This document shows positions 24,408 to 33,706 of a stretch of DNA of 64,000 nt, in pieces. The DNA comes from Pedobacter metabolipauper (GTDB lineage: Bacteria > Bacteroidota > Bacteroidia > Sphingobacteriales > Sphingobacteriaceae). The DNA is taken from assembly GCF_004362715.1 (NCBI RefSeq), contig NZ_SNYC01000006.1, positions 186,001-250,000 on the forward strand, in the 5' to 3' direction. A program made the position numbers and the translations under genes. Below the pieces are notes generated by a model, which saw only the letters and a program-made list of their open reading frames with translations, was not told the DNA's origin and did not search any database. Numbering within the stretch: position 1 is the first letter of the stretch; the number at the start of each line of letters is the position of its first letter.

Positions 24408-25535
24408 TTACTTGATATATGTTTTCAATTGTTCAAGCAGGTTTTCGCCTCTCAGGTTCTTTGCGATGATCATCCCTTTAGGGTCAACCAGGATATTTTG
24501 CGGCACTGAGTTGATGCCATACATTAAGGCTACCTCATTTTTCCAATATTTAAGATCGCTTACATGAATCCATGGCATACCGTCTTTTTCAATCGCTGCT
24601 GCCCACTGCTCTTTCCCTGCATCAAGGGATACACTAACAATTTCGAAGTTCTTGTCTTTAAGCGCTTGATAGGCTTTTACCACATTTGGATTTTCTGCAC
24701 GACAAGGAACGCACCAGCTTGCCCAAAAATCGACCAGTACATATTTTCCCCGTAAAGAAGAAAGTGTAAAAGGCTTGCCGTCCAAGTCATTTTGTGTAAA
24801 ATCGGTTGCTTTAGCACCTGCCTGGCGTCGTTTACCAATCTCTATTTTTTCGATGGTACGCTGGCCAAGCGGGGAAGACTTTAAGCTGGCTGAAAAGCGG
24901 TTAAATAAGGGTTCCACTTTTGCCGGATCAAAGTGACTGTCCAACACGTATAGGTTGAAAGTATGCAGCCCCATAAATGAATTTAAATGAGTTTCAGCAA
25001 ATTTTACATGAATGTTTTTAATCTCAATAACCAATTTCGAGATGCTGTCTCCTGCCTTTGTCCGTTCTTCTTTAGGCTTAACAAAAACACCGTCTTTTGT
25101 TTTTTCTCCATACTCATTCTGCAGTTTCATGATTGCAGCAATCAATGGCTTAACCATTGCTTCTTGTTCGCGGCTTTCACGATCAGACACCGATCCGCTA
25201 ATCTTTGCATTTTTAACAGAGTCTGTGCCAACAATTGAAATCATGGAGTTTTCCAGAAAAAAGCCCTGGTTATCTTTTGGAGTGCCGCTACGTGGTGACC
25301 CGGTCCGCTTGACCGCAATAATTGCCTGCTGTGGTTCAGTTACGTTTCCGGTGAACTGGAATTTGCCGTTTTTTATTTCCAGGGAATCTGTTTCCTTCCA
25401 TGCCCCGCCCTGCAGGGTAACAAGATAAACTTTCGCCGGTCCGTTTATGCCCGGGATTTTTCCATTTATGGTATAGTTCTTTTGTGCAGCTGCCAAAAAT
25501 GGAAGCAACAACATGATCAACAGGATTTTTTTCAT
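24408..25535 (-). CDS. TlpA-like thioredoxin-domain protein (copy 2)
   Basis: It has the same architecture as its downstream neighbour: signal peptide MKKILLIMLLLPFLAAAQ (start chosen at 25535, since an upstream ATG would add eight residues), a DUF4369-like N-domain (YTINGKIPGINGPAKVYLVT), a helical linker, and a thioredoxin domain with WCVPC at 274-278, at the same residue numbers as copy 1. The block GKYVLVDFWASWCVPCRAEN is identical in both. The tandem pair therefore looks like a gene duplication followed by divergence of the N-terminal half. Copy 2 follows the discoidin-like lipoprotein by 94 bp. Confidence 0.9.
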   Translation of the reverse strand: MKKILLIMLLLPFLAAAQKNYTINGKIPGINGPAKVYLVTLQGGAWKETDSLEIKNGKFQFTGNVTEPQQAIIAVKRTGSPRSGTPKDNQGFFLENSMISIVGTDSVKNAKISGSVSDRESREQEAMVKPLIAAIMKLQNEYGEKTKDGVFVKPKEERTKAGDSISKLVIEIKNIHVKFAETHLNSFMGLHTFNLYVLDSHFDPAKVEPLFNRFSASLKSSPLGQRTIEKIEIGKRRQAGAKATDFTQNDLDGKPFTLSSLRGKYVLVDFWASWCVPCRAENPNVVKAYQALKDKNFEIVSVSLDAGKEQWAAAIEKDGMPWIHVSDLKYWKNEVALMYGINSVPQNILVDPKGMIIAKNLRGENLLEQLKTYIK

Positions 25536-25629
25536 CAGTGTATGTTTTATAACCATCATGATTGCTGAACTGTACTAACAATCATGATGGTGTTATAGAG
25601 ATTTAGTTGATGTGAATTAAATTTAAAAA

Positions 25630-26586
25630 TTAAGGCACCAGGGATATACCACTGATGAAGATAGCCTCATACAGGGACGCACCGCTGATATACTTTTCGG
25701 ATGAAAGAACGGTAAAGCGAAGATATCTTGCGGTGGTGGCCCCCACATCAATTGACTGGCTTCCATCTGCCGCGATGTTTCCGGGAAACACTCCCTTATT
25801 TACCCAGGTGGTTCCATTCATACTTGTTTCTATTTGTATGGTTTTTGGATAACCTCCTAAGGTGGGATATTTTAATAAGGTTGGTAAGTAATAATTTACC
25901 GCTATAAAGGATACCTCTCTATTAAAATTGATGGTTACCCATTGAGGCATTGTTGCCGTTATGGTAGTGCCCCAATAGGTGGTTAAATTATTAGCATCTA
26001 GTAAATTAGCTGCAACCTGTGTTCCATTTACAGAGGATTGACCCACTATGGCCCAGCCCGTTTTATTGACGAACAAGGGTTTACCGGTTTTAAACACATA
26101 GTATATTACCCGGCTTGTGGCAGCACCTTCAATTTTTCCATCTACGGATTTGATCACTACCGGAAGAACATAGGTACTATACTCGGTCAACTTCGTTTGC
26201 TGACCGATATTTAGCTGGGCGGCTTCTGACACTGATGCTCCTGCAGGTATAACTACAGTAGGTTTGAAGAAGAGATAGGATGTGCTGGGCGGTAGTAGCG
26301 CAGCCCCATATTTGGCCCGGTATTCTAATATTTTTGTGGTATCTACTGCAAAAGTGACATGGTGTTTATCTGAAGATGCTGATCCTGACAAGGCTGCCTT
26401 GATCTCCAAAACCAGTGTATTATCCAGTAATATAGAAACCGGCATTTCTATGGTATCGCTACCCGCAGCTTGTGCGAACGATACACTTCCGTCCGGTAAA
26501 GAAACCAGATCATTTTCTTTACTGCATCCCATTAACAATACAATCAATGAGCATATTGTTATTATATTTATTTTACGCATTTTCAT
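25630..26586 (-). CDS. Surface lipoprotein with DUF1735-like and discoidin-like domains
   Basis: The lipobox is LMGC at about 18-21, after MKMRKINIITICSLIVL. The N-terminal half (about 30-165) resembles the DUF1735 beta-sandwich often found beside SusD (MPVSILLDNTLVLEIKAALS; VVIPAGASVSEAAQLNI). The C-terminal half (about 175-318) looks like an F5/8 type C (discoidin) carbohydrate-binding fold: GWAIVGQSSV, NLLDANNLTTYWGTT, QWVTINFNREVSFIAVNYY and TARYLRFTVLSS. It is probably a surface glycan-binding protein serving the SusCD pair. It starts 11 bp after susD, so it is in the same operon. No catalytic residues are apparent. Confidence 0.88.
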   Translation of the reverse strand: MKMRKINIITICSLIVLLMGCSKENDLVSLPDGSVSFAQAAGSDTIEMPVSILLDNTLVLEIKAALSGSASSDKHHVTFAVDTTKILEYRAKYGAALLPPSTSYLFFKPTVVIPAGASVSEAAQLNIGQQTKLTEYSTYVLPVVIKSVDGKIEGAATSRVIYYVFKTGKPLFVNKTGWAIVGQSSVNGTQVAANLLDANNLTTYWGTTITATMPQWVTINFNREVSFIAVNYYLPTLLKYPTLGGYPKTIQIETSMNGTTWVNKGVFPGNIAADGSQSIDVGATTARYLRFTVLSSEKYISGASLYEAIFISGISLVP

Positions 26587-26596
26587 CTGATTTAAA

Positions 26597-27967
26597 TTAA
26601 GGGTTTTGTGGCATATCGGGGTTGTAACTTAATACCTGCAACGGGATCTGTAAAGTGTACTTATCGCTGTGTGGCGGCAAAGTAGCAACGACATCCCCTT
26701 GTGCATTGTAACGGTTTACTGTTCCCATTCGGTTTTCTTTGTCCAGACGGCGCATATCAAACCAGCGTAATCCGTTGAAGGGCAGTTCATGGCTTCGTTC
26801 CATCAATATTTCCTGTATTACATCTTCCTGAATAGTAGATGAATATTTTACATAGCTTGCAGTTGCAAACCTGTTTTTACGGATTTCGTCGAGATGCTGG
26901 AGTGCTACCGTTAGGTTATTGGCCCTTGCTGCACATTCTGCTGCGATCAATTTCATCTCCTGCACCGAAGTTCCGGTATTGGTATACGTAAACACTGGTG
27001 TAATTTGCGCAGGATAATAGCTGGCAGATCCCCTTGTAAGAAACTTATAGCCATCTGTACTTGAGTATAGCTTTCTTACACGAAGATCGTTGCTGGCGAA
27101 TGAGCGAATAAAATCAAGGGTAGTACCTGCCGAACCAATTACCATTCTGCCATATACTACATCCGGATGGTAAGCCAGCATATTGGTTGAAGGTAAGGTC
27201 CCGTTATAATCAATCATCACTGATCTGCTGTTAGCCAAGGCCAGTTCTGCATTTTTCTGTGCCTCGGAATAATTTCTGGCATAAAAATATAGTCTTGCCA
27301 AAACGCTGTATGCCCCTGCCCTGGATCCACGGATCCGGTTGCCGGAATTGTCTTCTGGCAGGTCTGGAATGGCCGCATTAAGATCATCAATAAGGCGCTG
27401 ATAGATCTCTGCTACGGTGCTTCGCGGTGGAACGATTTGGGTTACATCATTAGAAGTCAAAAAAGGAACTGCAAGGTCCTGGCCAGCGGTTGCGGCATCA
27501 TAAGGCTTACCATATTCATTTAACAGGTAAAAGTATTCTAAAGAGCGGCCTAATATGGCTTCGGCCTTAAGACTCTTCTTTTTGCTGGTGGTTCCGCCTA
27601 TTGCATTGTCTACTCCAATAACTACGGTATTGTATAAGTTGATCTTCGCATAATGCTCTCCCCAAAATAAGGGGGCTAAGTTGAGATCCAATATAGGTTG
27701 TGGCGCCCATGTATACACCAGCTCGGTTGATGTTAGGGCTGGAGTGGTTATGCCTGCATAATCCACGTTATCACCATAATAATTAAAAACGTTGCTTGGC
27801 TGTGCAAGCCCCAAATAGAGCACCTCATCATTTAACCATTTGTCGTAATCGTCAACTGTATTGAGCAAGGTTTTACCTTTTGGGGTAATGTCCAGGTATT
27901 TATCGCAGCCGGCAAATAATAGACAACAAGTAAAAAGCTGAATAATTTTATATTTATAATTTTTCAT
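26597..27967 (-). CDS. RagB/SusD-family nutrient-binding lipoprotein
   Basis: This surface lipoprotein caps its SusC partner and captures ligand. I start it at 27967 to give MKNYKYKIIQLFTCCLLFAGC (lipobox FAGC); the upstream ATG at 28000 lies inside susC. The SusD hallmarks follow: CDKYLDITPKGKTLLNTVDDYDKWL, TPR-like helices (KAEAILGRSLEYFYLLNEYGKPYD; AGAYSVLARLYFYARNYSEA) and the C-terminal EILMERSHELPFNGLRWFDM-RR. At about 456 residues it is slightly short for SusD but complete. It begins 11 bp after susC. Confidence 0.94.
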   Translation of the reverse strand: MKNYKYKIIQLFTCCLLFAGCDKYLDITPKGKTLLNTVDDYDKWLNDEVLYLGLAQPSNVFNYYGDNVDYAGITTPALTSTELVYTWAPQPILDLNLAPLFWGEHYAKINLYNTVVIGVDNAIGGTTSKKKSLKAEAILGRSLEYFYLLNEYGKPYDAATAGQDLAVPFLTSNDVTQIVPPRSTVAEIYQRLIDDLNAAIPDLPEDNSGNRIRGSRAGAYSVLARLYFYARNYSEAQKNAELALANSRSVMIDYNGTLPSTNMLAYHPDVVYGRMVIGSAGTTLDFIRSFASNDLRVRKLYSSTDGYKFLTRGSASYYPAQITPVFTYTNTGTSVQEMKLIAAECAARANNLTVALQHLDEIRKNRFATASYVKYSSTIQEDVIQEILMERSHELPFNGLRWFDMRRLDKENRMGTVNRYNAQGDVVATLPPHSDKYTLQIPLQVLSYNPDMPQNP

Positions 27968-27977
27968 ATTGCTAAAA

Positions 27978-30900
27978 TTAAAACGTAGTAAATAGTGCAA
28001 GGGTATAGGTTGGGGTTAGATAGGACTTCTGATAGCTTCCTGTGGCCATGCTAAAGTTTTCCCTGTTCATGCCAACTGTCCAGATATTGGATGCCTGCGC
28101 TTTGATCTCAAGATGTTTGAGACCTATTTTATTCACAAATTTGAGTTGATCAAAACTGTAAGACGCTGTCAGATCGCCTAAAGTGATATAATCTCCGCTA
28201 ACCACATAATTATCTGAATAGTTATAGGCGTTGTTTGAGTTGGCACTGGCAAATCCTGCAAGGCCCATTACAGTCGTTGTATTTTCATCACCTGCTGTTT
28301 TCCAATAGCTTCCGGCGCCTTCCAAAGGTCTGAGTACATTGGGAGCAGCCCTGGGGATCCGAACTTTAAATCCGCCGTAATAGTTAATCATAGCGAATAC
28401 GTAAAAGCTTCCAATATCAACCCGGTTACTTAAGCCTGCATTTATGGTAGGAATTGATGAGCCGCTATAATAGCTAACATCTGATGTTGCACTTGCCATT
28501 GCCGCAGCTGTTGCGTTCCCCAGGCTATTAACGTTAGTACGGTATTGCGTTCCGGCACCATCCTTAATTAAAGGGTATCCTTCTGCATCAAGTCCTGCAT
28601 ACCGATAAGAGAACATGGCCCCAACCGGATAATTCTTTACATACCCTAGCTGGTTTAGCGTTTGGGGACTAAAATCTGCTTTTTGATAGACTTCCAATAC
28701 TTTACTGGTATTGCGTGCTATTACCAGGCCTGTATTCCAGTTTGTTTTGCCTGTGGCAATCCAATCTGCATGTAAGCTCAGCTCTATACCATTGTTATTG
28801 ATGGTGGCCTGGTTGATTAGTGTAGGACTCACGCCAAGGGTAGGGTCAATTTGCGCGCTGCCCAGCAAGTCTGTACTTTTCTTGCGGTAGTAATCTAAGC
28901 TACCGCTGATATTTTTGAAAATGTTGAAGTCCAAACCTGTATTAAAATTCTGAGTTTGTTCCCAACGCAGGCTGGTGTTGGCATAGGAAAGCAATCTAAG
29001 CGATTGACTTGAAGGCGAAGTATTGGCATTTAAAACAGCACGCGCAATTACCTCTGGAAGTGATAATTTAGCAACGTTACCGTTGAAACCGTATGCTGCG
29101 CGCAGCTTTAACTGATTTACCCAGTTTAGCCCTTGCATAAATTCCTCTTTATGGATATTCCATGCCCCGCCTACAGACCATAATGGTTTGTATTTGTATT
29201 TGGGATTGGTACCAAAAAGGTTAGACTGGTCTATACGAATACTTCCTGATACCGAGTATGTATTTTTGTAAGAATAAACACCGTTAGCGTAACCTGATAG
29301 AAATCTGTCTTCGTTGTATTGCCGGTTGAACAGGTTGTCATATACCGATTGTGTTGCCAGGGGTGATCCAAGGTTAAAGGAACCTCTGATCGTTCCATTT
29401 ACCAGCGAAGTATAATCTATTGGCTGCTGCAGTAACGTTTCTTCATTATAACCAAAGGATGAAGTTGTAAATCCTTTATCGATCAAATTCCTAACCTCTG
29501 CACCCACTATTCCATTAAAAGAGTGTACGCCGATTTCTTTATTGTAATTTAGTTGTGTTCGTGCGGTATAGCTTGAGGTACTATTTGTTTGCTGACGAAG
29601 GAAGCCTCCTTTTGGTACATTATATTTATAGGTTCCATCCGTGTTTCTCACCACATAACTATTTACATATCTCCTCGATTCTTGTGAAAGATCGCTGGCA
29701 TCATGTCGGCTGTCTGAATTTGAACTTTCATAAATTCCCCTTAAGTTCAAATCAAATCCCTTACCTATGTTGTATTTGAGATCAACTGTAGTCCGGTTAT
29801 TAGTGGTTCGGGTCTTATCATTAACTTCATTCATTTCTACCAATGGGTAATACAGTTGATCGTCCATTCCCTGAGACATCAGCACATTGTTGTAGGTAGG
29901 TGAAATGCCTCTTGCTACGATCGACAAAGGATCTCCATTTTCATCTTGAAAACGTGCATAAGGTGCAACCTCAGTGATACCGATTGTAGGCGCACTGCTG
30001 GATCTTTGTTCCTGGTAATCTGTTGTCAATTCCAGCGAAAGCCGCCTGGAAATTTTAAAGGTGGTACGGCCAGAAAGAAGCAGCCTGTTATTATCATTCA
30101 ACCGACGCGATTGCTGGTTACCTGTGTAATTGGCAGTAATGTAATACAATGCATTCTCATTTCCGCCAGAGGCATTGAAATTATATGTTTTAGTTACCGC
30201 CTGACGAAGAAATAAACTGCTGTAATCGTCTGTATTGTTGTAACTGGTCAAATCATTAAATGCCGATGCGGCCTGATCTGGAGTAATCATGTTTGCAGCT
30301 GCCTGTGCCAGGATATAGTATGGCGCGGTTCGCTGAACGGTGCCCCCGGTAGTTGCGGTGCCTGTTGCTAATAAACCCCACGTACCTGCGTTTACATTTG
30401 ACAATTGAGTGGTTCTTTGATAATTGGCAACAACAGCAGACGCATCATCTGCCCATCTGTAACGGCTATAATCTTCTTTGGGCGTAAGGCCGGTGGTAGT
30501 TCTGAAGTTAAAGCTGGTTTTGCCCTGAGCCGCCTGTTTTCTTTCGATCACGATCACGCCGTTGGATGCCCTTACTCCATAAACGGTAGCCGCAGCCGCA
30601 TCTTTGAGAATAGTTACTGATTTGATCTCGTTTGGATCAATCATATCCAGGGTGAGCTCGGTTGGAAAACCATCAATTACAATCAGCGGATTTTGGTTGG
30701 CAGACATGGTAGAGATACCCCTGATGTTGAACAATGCCCTTGAGTTAGAACCGGTGCTGCCTGGAACGGTACTGGTAAAGTTCACATCATTATTGATCAT
30801 TAGTCCCGGCAGCCTGTTTACCAATCCGTCCAGAAAACTGGTACTGATCCTGGATTCGTACGCTTTGGTAGTAATTTGCGAAACAGCGCCTGTGCTTTGC

Positions 30901-31586
30901 TCTGGTTTAATGCGCTGATAACCTGTATTAACAACGACACCAACTTCTTGCAAGTTGGACACCGCAACGGCCATGCGGATTAGTCCGAGGTTTTTTACAG
31001 GTTTAAGTTCCCTGGTTTTATAGCCTGTGTGCGTGATAACCAACAATGCATCTTCCTCTACATTTTGCAGCGAGAATGTACCATCTGTAGCGGTCCTGAT
31101 CATTTGCTTTTTGCCCTTGATCAATATAGTAGCACCGGGCAAAGGTTCTCCAGTTAAGGAATCCACAACTTTACCTGAAACATCAATTGCCATTAGCTGG
31201 TCAACCATTCGCTCAAAAATGCCTTTTGGTTTTGCTTTTAAGGTGACTGTATTGTTATTGATCTCATAGGCAATCTGTTGGTTCTCAAAAATTTGATCCA
31301 GGACTTTTTCGAATGCTGCATCCTTAACTTTGATGTTCACTGATTTTGCCTGGTCAAGCAGTTCTCCGATCACGATAAAATCAAAACCGCTTTGTTTTCT
31401 CAGGTCCTTGATGATTTGCTCCAGGGAAGCATTGGATTTATTTAAACTGATTTTCTGTGCAAAGCCAGAAGCACTGACTTGCATGATGGCAGCTATTAAA
31501 ATAACGGTGGTTAGTCGCATTATCAGCCAGATTTTATGGATGTAGCCCTTTGCTACTTCCGGTTTCTTGTTTAGTTTTTTTGACAC
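27978..31586 (-). CDS. SusC/RagA-family TonB-linked outer-membrane transporter with STN domain
   Basis: This 1202-residue outer-membrane importer pairs with SusD. The start codon is GTG at 31586; an internal ATG (MRLTTVILIAAIMQVSASG) is the alternative, and both leave the signal peptide intact. Domain order is STN at about 45-115 (ISLNKSNASLEQIIKDLRKQ), CarboxypepD-regulatory-like at about 133-205 (VSGKVVDSLTGEPLPGATIL), the SusC plug (TKAYESRISTSFLDGLVNRL; LFNIRGISTMSANQNPLIVI), then the barrel to YTLALFTTF. The STN domain and the FecR gene upstream show it is controlled by sigma/anti-sigma signalling. It differs from many SusC proteins in the plug junction, with VVVNTGYQRIKPEQSTGAV in place of the more frequent VTALG form. 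Confidence 0.95.
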   Translation of the reverse strand: MSKKLNKKPEVAKGYIHKIWLIMRLTTVILIAAIMQVSASGFAQKISLNKSNASLEQIIKDLRKQSGFDFIVIGELLDQAKSVNIKVKDAAFEKVLDQIFENQQIAYEINNNTVTLKAKPKGIFERMVDQLMAIDVSGKVVDSLTGEPLPGATILIKGKKQMIRTATDGTFSLQNVEEDALLVITHTGYKTRELKPVKNLGLIRMAVAVSNLQEVGVVVNTGYQRIKPEQSTGAVSQITTKAYESRISTSFLDGLVNRLPGLMINNDVNFTSTVPGSTGSNSRALFNIRGISTMSANQNPLIVIDGFPTELTLDMIDPNEIKSVTILKDAAAATVYGVRASNGVIVIERKQAAQGKTSFNFRTTTGLTPKEDYSRYRWADDASAVVANYQRTTQLSNVNAGTWGLLATGTATTGGTVQRTAPYYILAQAAANMITPDQAASAFNDLTSYNNTDDYSSLFLRQAVTKTYNFNASGGNENALYYITANYTGNQQSRRLNDNNRLLLSGRTTFKISRRLSLELTTDYQEQRSSSAPTIGITEVAPYARFQDENGDPLSIVARGISPTYNNVLMSQGMDDQLYYPLVEMNEVNDKTRTTNNRTTVDLKYNIGKGFDLNLRGIYESSNSDSRHDASDLSQESRRYVNSYVVRNTDGTYKYNVPKGGFLRQQTNSTSSYTARTQLNYNKEIGVHSFNGIVGAEVRNLIDKGFTTSSFGYNEETLLQQPIDYTSLVNGTIRGSFNLGSPLATQSVYDNLFNRQYNEDRFLSGYANGVYSYKNTYSVSGSIRIDQSNLFGTNPKYKYKPLWSVGGAWNIHKEEFMQGLNWVNQLKLRAAYGFNGNVAKLSLPEVIARAVLNANTSPSSQSLRLLSYANTSLRWEQTQNFNTGLDFNIFKNISGSLDYYRKKSTDLLGSAQIDPTLGVSPTLINQATINNNGIELSLHADWIATGKTNWNTGLVIARNTSKVLEVYQKADFSPQTLNQLGYVKNYPVGAMFSYRYAGLDAEGYPLIKDGAGTQYRTNVNSLGNATAAAMASATSDVSYYSGSSIPTINAGLSNRVDIGSFYVFAMINYYGGFKVRIPRAAPNVLRPLEGAGSYWKTAGDENTTTVMGLAGFASANSNNAYNYSDNYVVSGDYITLGDLTASYSFDQLKFVNKIGLKHLEIKAQASNIWTVGMNRENFSMATGSYQKSYLTPTYTLALFTTF

Positions 31587-31637
31587 TTAATTTTATTTGT
31601 GACAAAGACTTAGCGGCCAAATGAGTGCCTCTCAATA

Positions 31638-31668
31638 TTGCTTTAATGCGCATTATTGCCTAAGTTTG
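31638..31668 (+). promoter_or_regulatory. Plus-strand promoter opposite the susC leader
   Basis: TTG at 31638-31640, a 20-bp spacer and TAAGTTTG at 31661-31668 match the Bacteroidota promoter (TTTG/TTG, N17-23, TANNTTTG). It points against the sigma/FecR/SusC operon. Confidence 0.55.
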
Positions 31669-31673
31669 TTTGT

Positions 31674-31795
31674 CTGGTTTATTGCAGACTGCCTTTTTGC
31701 CTTGAAAACTATGGGCACCTGCGGTTAGTTGATAATCCAATATCGAAGCCAGCATATATCCTATTCCGACTCCAATCGGGATGGGATATTTTATG
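31674..31795 (+). ncRNA. Candidate antisense small RNA in the FecR/SusC spacer
   Basis: A promoter with both elements precedes about 120 nt without coding potential, ending in a 14-bp hairpin (31756-31769 with 31776-31789, two G-U pairs, loop CTCCAA) followed by TTTTAT. On the minus strand those G-U pairs become C-A mismatches, which argues the structure evolved for the plus strand. The RNA would be divergent from, and possibly overlapping with, the susC leader. Cis-encoded small RNAs next to susC-like genes are known in Bacteroides, but I cannot test homology. The rest of the 31587-31910 spacer shows nothing else. Confidence 0.5.
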
Positions 31796-31910
31796 GATGG
31801 CTTCTGCTCTAATTCAGCCTCAGCTTTTCTGTCGTAGTTTTTTCTCCATTTCTAGTATTAAGTTTAAAAATCTATTAATTTTTTATTAGCAATATTTTAT
31901 ATCGGAAAGC

Positions 31911-33029
31911 TTACATAAAGACATAAATTTTCCGGCCTTCAATTTTAAAATGCACATTTCCTGTAGCCTCAAGAGAGATTAGTGCTTTAGACACATTTTC
32001 AAAACGGGATACCGATCCCCAGAAAGTGACGTCTGGTACTTCTCCCTGATAGATCACCTCAACGTTATACCAGCGCGAGATCATTCGCATGATTTCTTCA
32101 ATATGCAGCCGTTCGAAGATGAATTTATTGTTTTTCCAGGCAACGGCCAGTTCGGTATCTACCGTGGCCAGGTGAAGCTGGCCTTTTGCGTTCGTAGCCT
32201 GATCTCCCGGACTTAAGATTCTGGTGGCCCCATTGTCTGATAGCTTTACGCTCCCTTGCAGCAAGGTAGTTCTGAACACCTCTTCATCCTGATAGGAGTT
32301 TACATTAAATTCAGTACCCAGCACTTCCACCTGTTGACTGCCGCTTTCTACGACAAAGGGATGCAGGGCATCTTTAGCTACCTGAAAATAAGCCTCACCA
32401 ACCAGCTTTACCCTGCGCTGTCCTTGCTGTTGTAAGCCTGCGGCGTAAGTTAAACTTGAAGCTGCATTTAGCCAAACCTTTGACTGGTCAGGTAAAATTA
32501 AACTGTAAGTTTCACCCACGGCGGTACTTAAGGTATTGACCTGATTATTGTTGGAAGAACTTTCTTCGATCTTGTAGGTGATCTGCCCATCGGCTGTTTT
32601 GATCACACTGATACCAGCCTGTTTAGCTATCTGCCCATTGGCAGCATCACTCAAACGGATCTTTTTGCCATTGGCCAAAGTCAGCGTAGCTCCTACTTTA
32701 CCCGGTGCAATGTCATTCGCGTAGTTAGCCATTGCATGCAGGCCCCTTTTTGGATCCTGTGCCTGGTAGTAGAACAATCCGGCACCAATAACGATCAGGG
32801 CAATAGCGGCAGCAATCAAGCGTGACCAAAGCGGGATTACCTGTGTTTTTTTAGGACCAGGAAGCGTGGCTAATAGTTGTTGGTAACGAAAGTCGTAATC
32901 AATAGGGGCATTTACTTCTTGCTTGTCGCCCAGATCAAGATACCAGGTTTCTACTAATGCTTGTTCTTCAATTGAACTTTTGCCTGCTAAATACCTGTCT
33001 AATATTTCTTTTGCAATTTGATCTTTCAT
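31911..33029 (-). CDS. FecR-family anti-sigma factor
   Basis: This 372-residue inner-membrane anti-sigma factor controls the second cassette. The cytosolic N-part (MKDQIAKEILDRYLAGKSSI) is followed by a membrane helix at about 70-88 (LIAAAIALIVIGAGLFYY), then the periplasmic FecR domain at about 165-265 (GETYSLILPDQSKVWLNAAS; VGEAYFQVAKDALHPFVVES; VLGTEFNVNSY) and the C-terminal receptor-contacting part (FIFERLHIEEIMRMISRWYNV). A segment at about 105-160 containing KIRLSDAANGQIAKQAGISV adds length that is absent from the other FecR protein in this window. It lies between the sigma gene and the susC gene. Confidence 0.93.
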   Translation of the reverse strand: MKDQIAKEILDRYLAGKSSIEEQALVETWYLDLGDKQEVNAPIDYDFRYQQLLATLPGPKKTQVIPLWSRLIAAAIALIVIGAGLFYYQAQDPKRGLHAMANYANDIAPGKVGATLTLANGKKIRLSDAANGQIAKQAGISVIKTADGQITYKIEESSSNNNQVNTLSTAVGETYSLILPDQSKVWLNAASSLTYAAGLQQQGQRRVKLVGEAYFQVAKDALHPFVVESGSQQVEVLGTEFNVNSYQDEEVFRTTLLQGSVKLSDNGATRILSPGDQATNAKGQLHLATVDTELAVAWKNNKFIFERLHIEEIMRMISRWYNVEVIYQGEVPDVTFWGSVSRFENVSKALISLEATGNVHFKIEGRKIYVFM

Positions 33030-33130
33030 AGTTGAAAGGAATTAATTGGATCCCTCTTTAATACTATGACGCTGTACCCGGCCCTTGGTGGTACGCTATA
33101 TTTAAAAAAAAGATAGAATTTGGAAGAATT

Positions 33131-33706
33131 TTAAAACAGGACCAGCAGGTACGCTTCAAGTTTAACCTTCAATACCTTTAATGCCTTATTGATCTGCTTC
33201 TTTACAGTTTCATCAGAGATACTTAATGCTTCAGCGATTTGCGCATGCGACAATCCCTGGTTCCTGCTCAATTTGAATACTTCCTGCTGACGCGGAGGAA
33301 GTTTGGAAACTTCCATTTCCAGCTGGCTGGTCAGTTCTTTAAACCTAACCTGGTTATCGGTCACAAAATCTCCTTTTTCCTCCAGGTCAACCAAAGAATG
33401 GAGGTATCCTTCGTGAACCTTATTGTGTCTGATTTTACTGATAATACGGTTACGAACAGCGCTATACAGGTAAGATTTTACAGAACTGCTGATTTTAATG
33501 CCGTTGCGTTTTACCCAAAGTGCAGTAAAAATACTTTGAACCACATCCAAAGCCTCATCTTCGTCTTTTAGTAATTTAACAGCATGCTGTAAAAGTACGG
33601 CCCAGTAGCGTTCAAAGAGCTGTGTGTACGCAGCATGATCACCAGATGCGACCAGTTTTACCAGGTCAGCATCAGAAAAGCTCTGATATATGCGTTCGCC
33701 ACTCAT
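33131..33706 (-). CDS. ECF-type RNA polymerase sigma factor
   Basis: This 191-residue alternative sigma factor has region 2 at about 10-85 (DADLVKLVASGDHAAYTQLF; EALDVVQSIFTALWVKRNGI) and region 4 at about 125-180 (LPPRQQEVFKLSRNQGLSHA; QIAEALSISDETVKKQINKA). It is the first gene of sigma-FecR-SusC-SusD-lipoprotein-TlpA-TlpA, so it probably drives this uptake locus in response to its substrate. A 101-bp spacer to the FecR gene contains a GTACC/GGTAC hairpin and no T-tract on the coding strand. Confidence 0.95.
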   Translation of the reverse strand: MSGERIYQSFSDADLVKLVASGDHAAYTQLFERYWAVLLQHAVKLLKDEDEALDVVQSIFTALWVKRNGIKISSSVKSYLYSAVRNRIISKIRHNKVHEGYLHSLVDLEEKGDFVTDNQVRFKELTSQLEMEVSKLPPRQQEVFKLSRNQGLSHAQIAEALSISDETVKKQINKALKVLKVKLEAYLLVLF

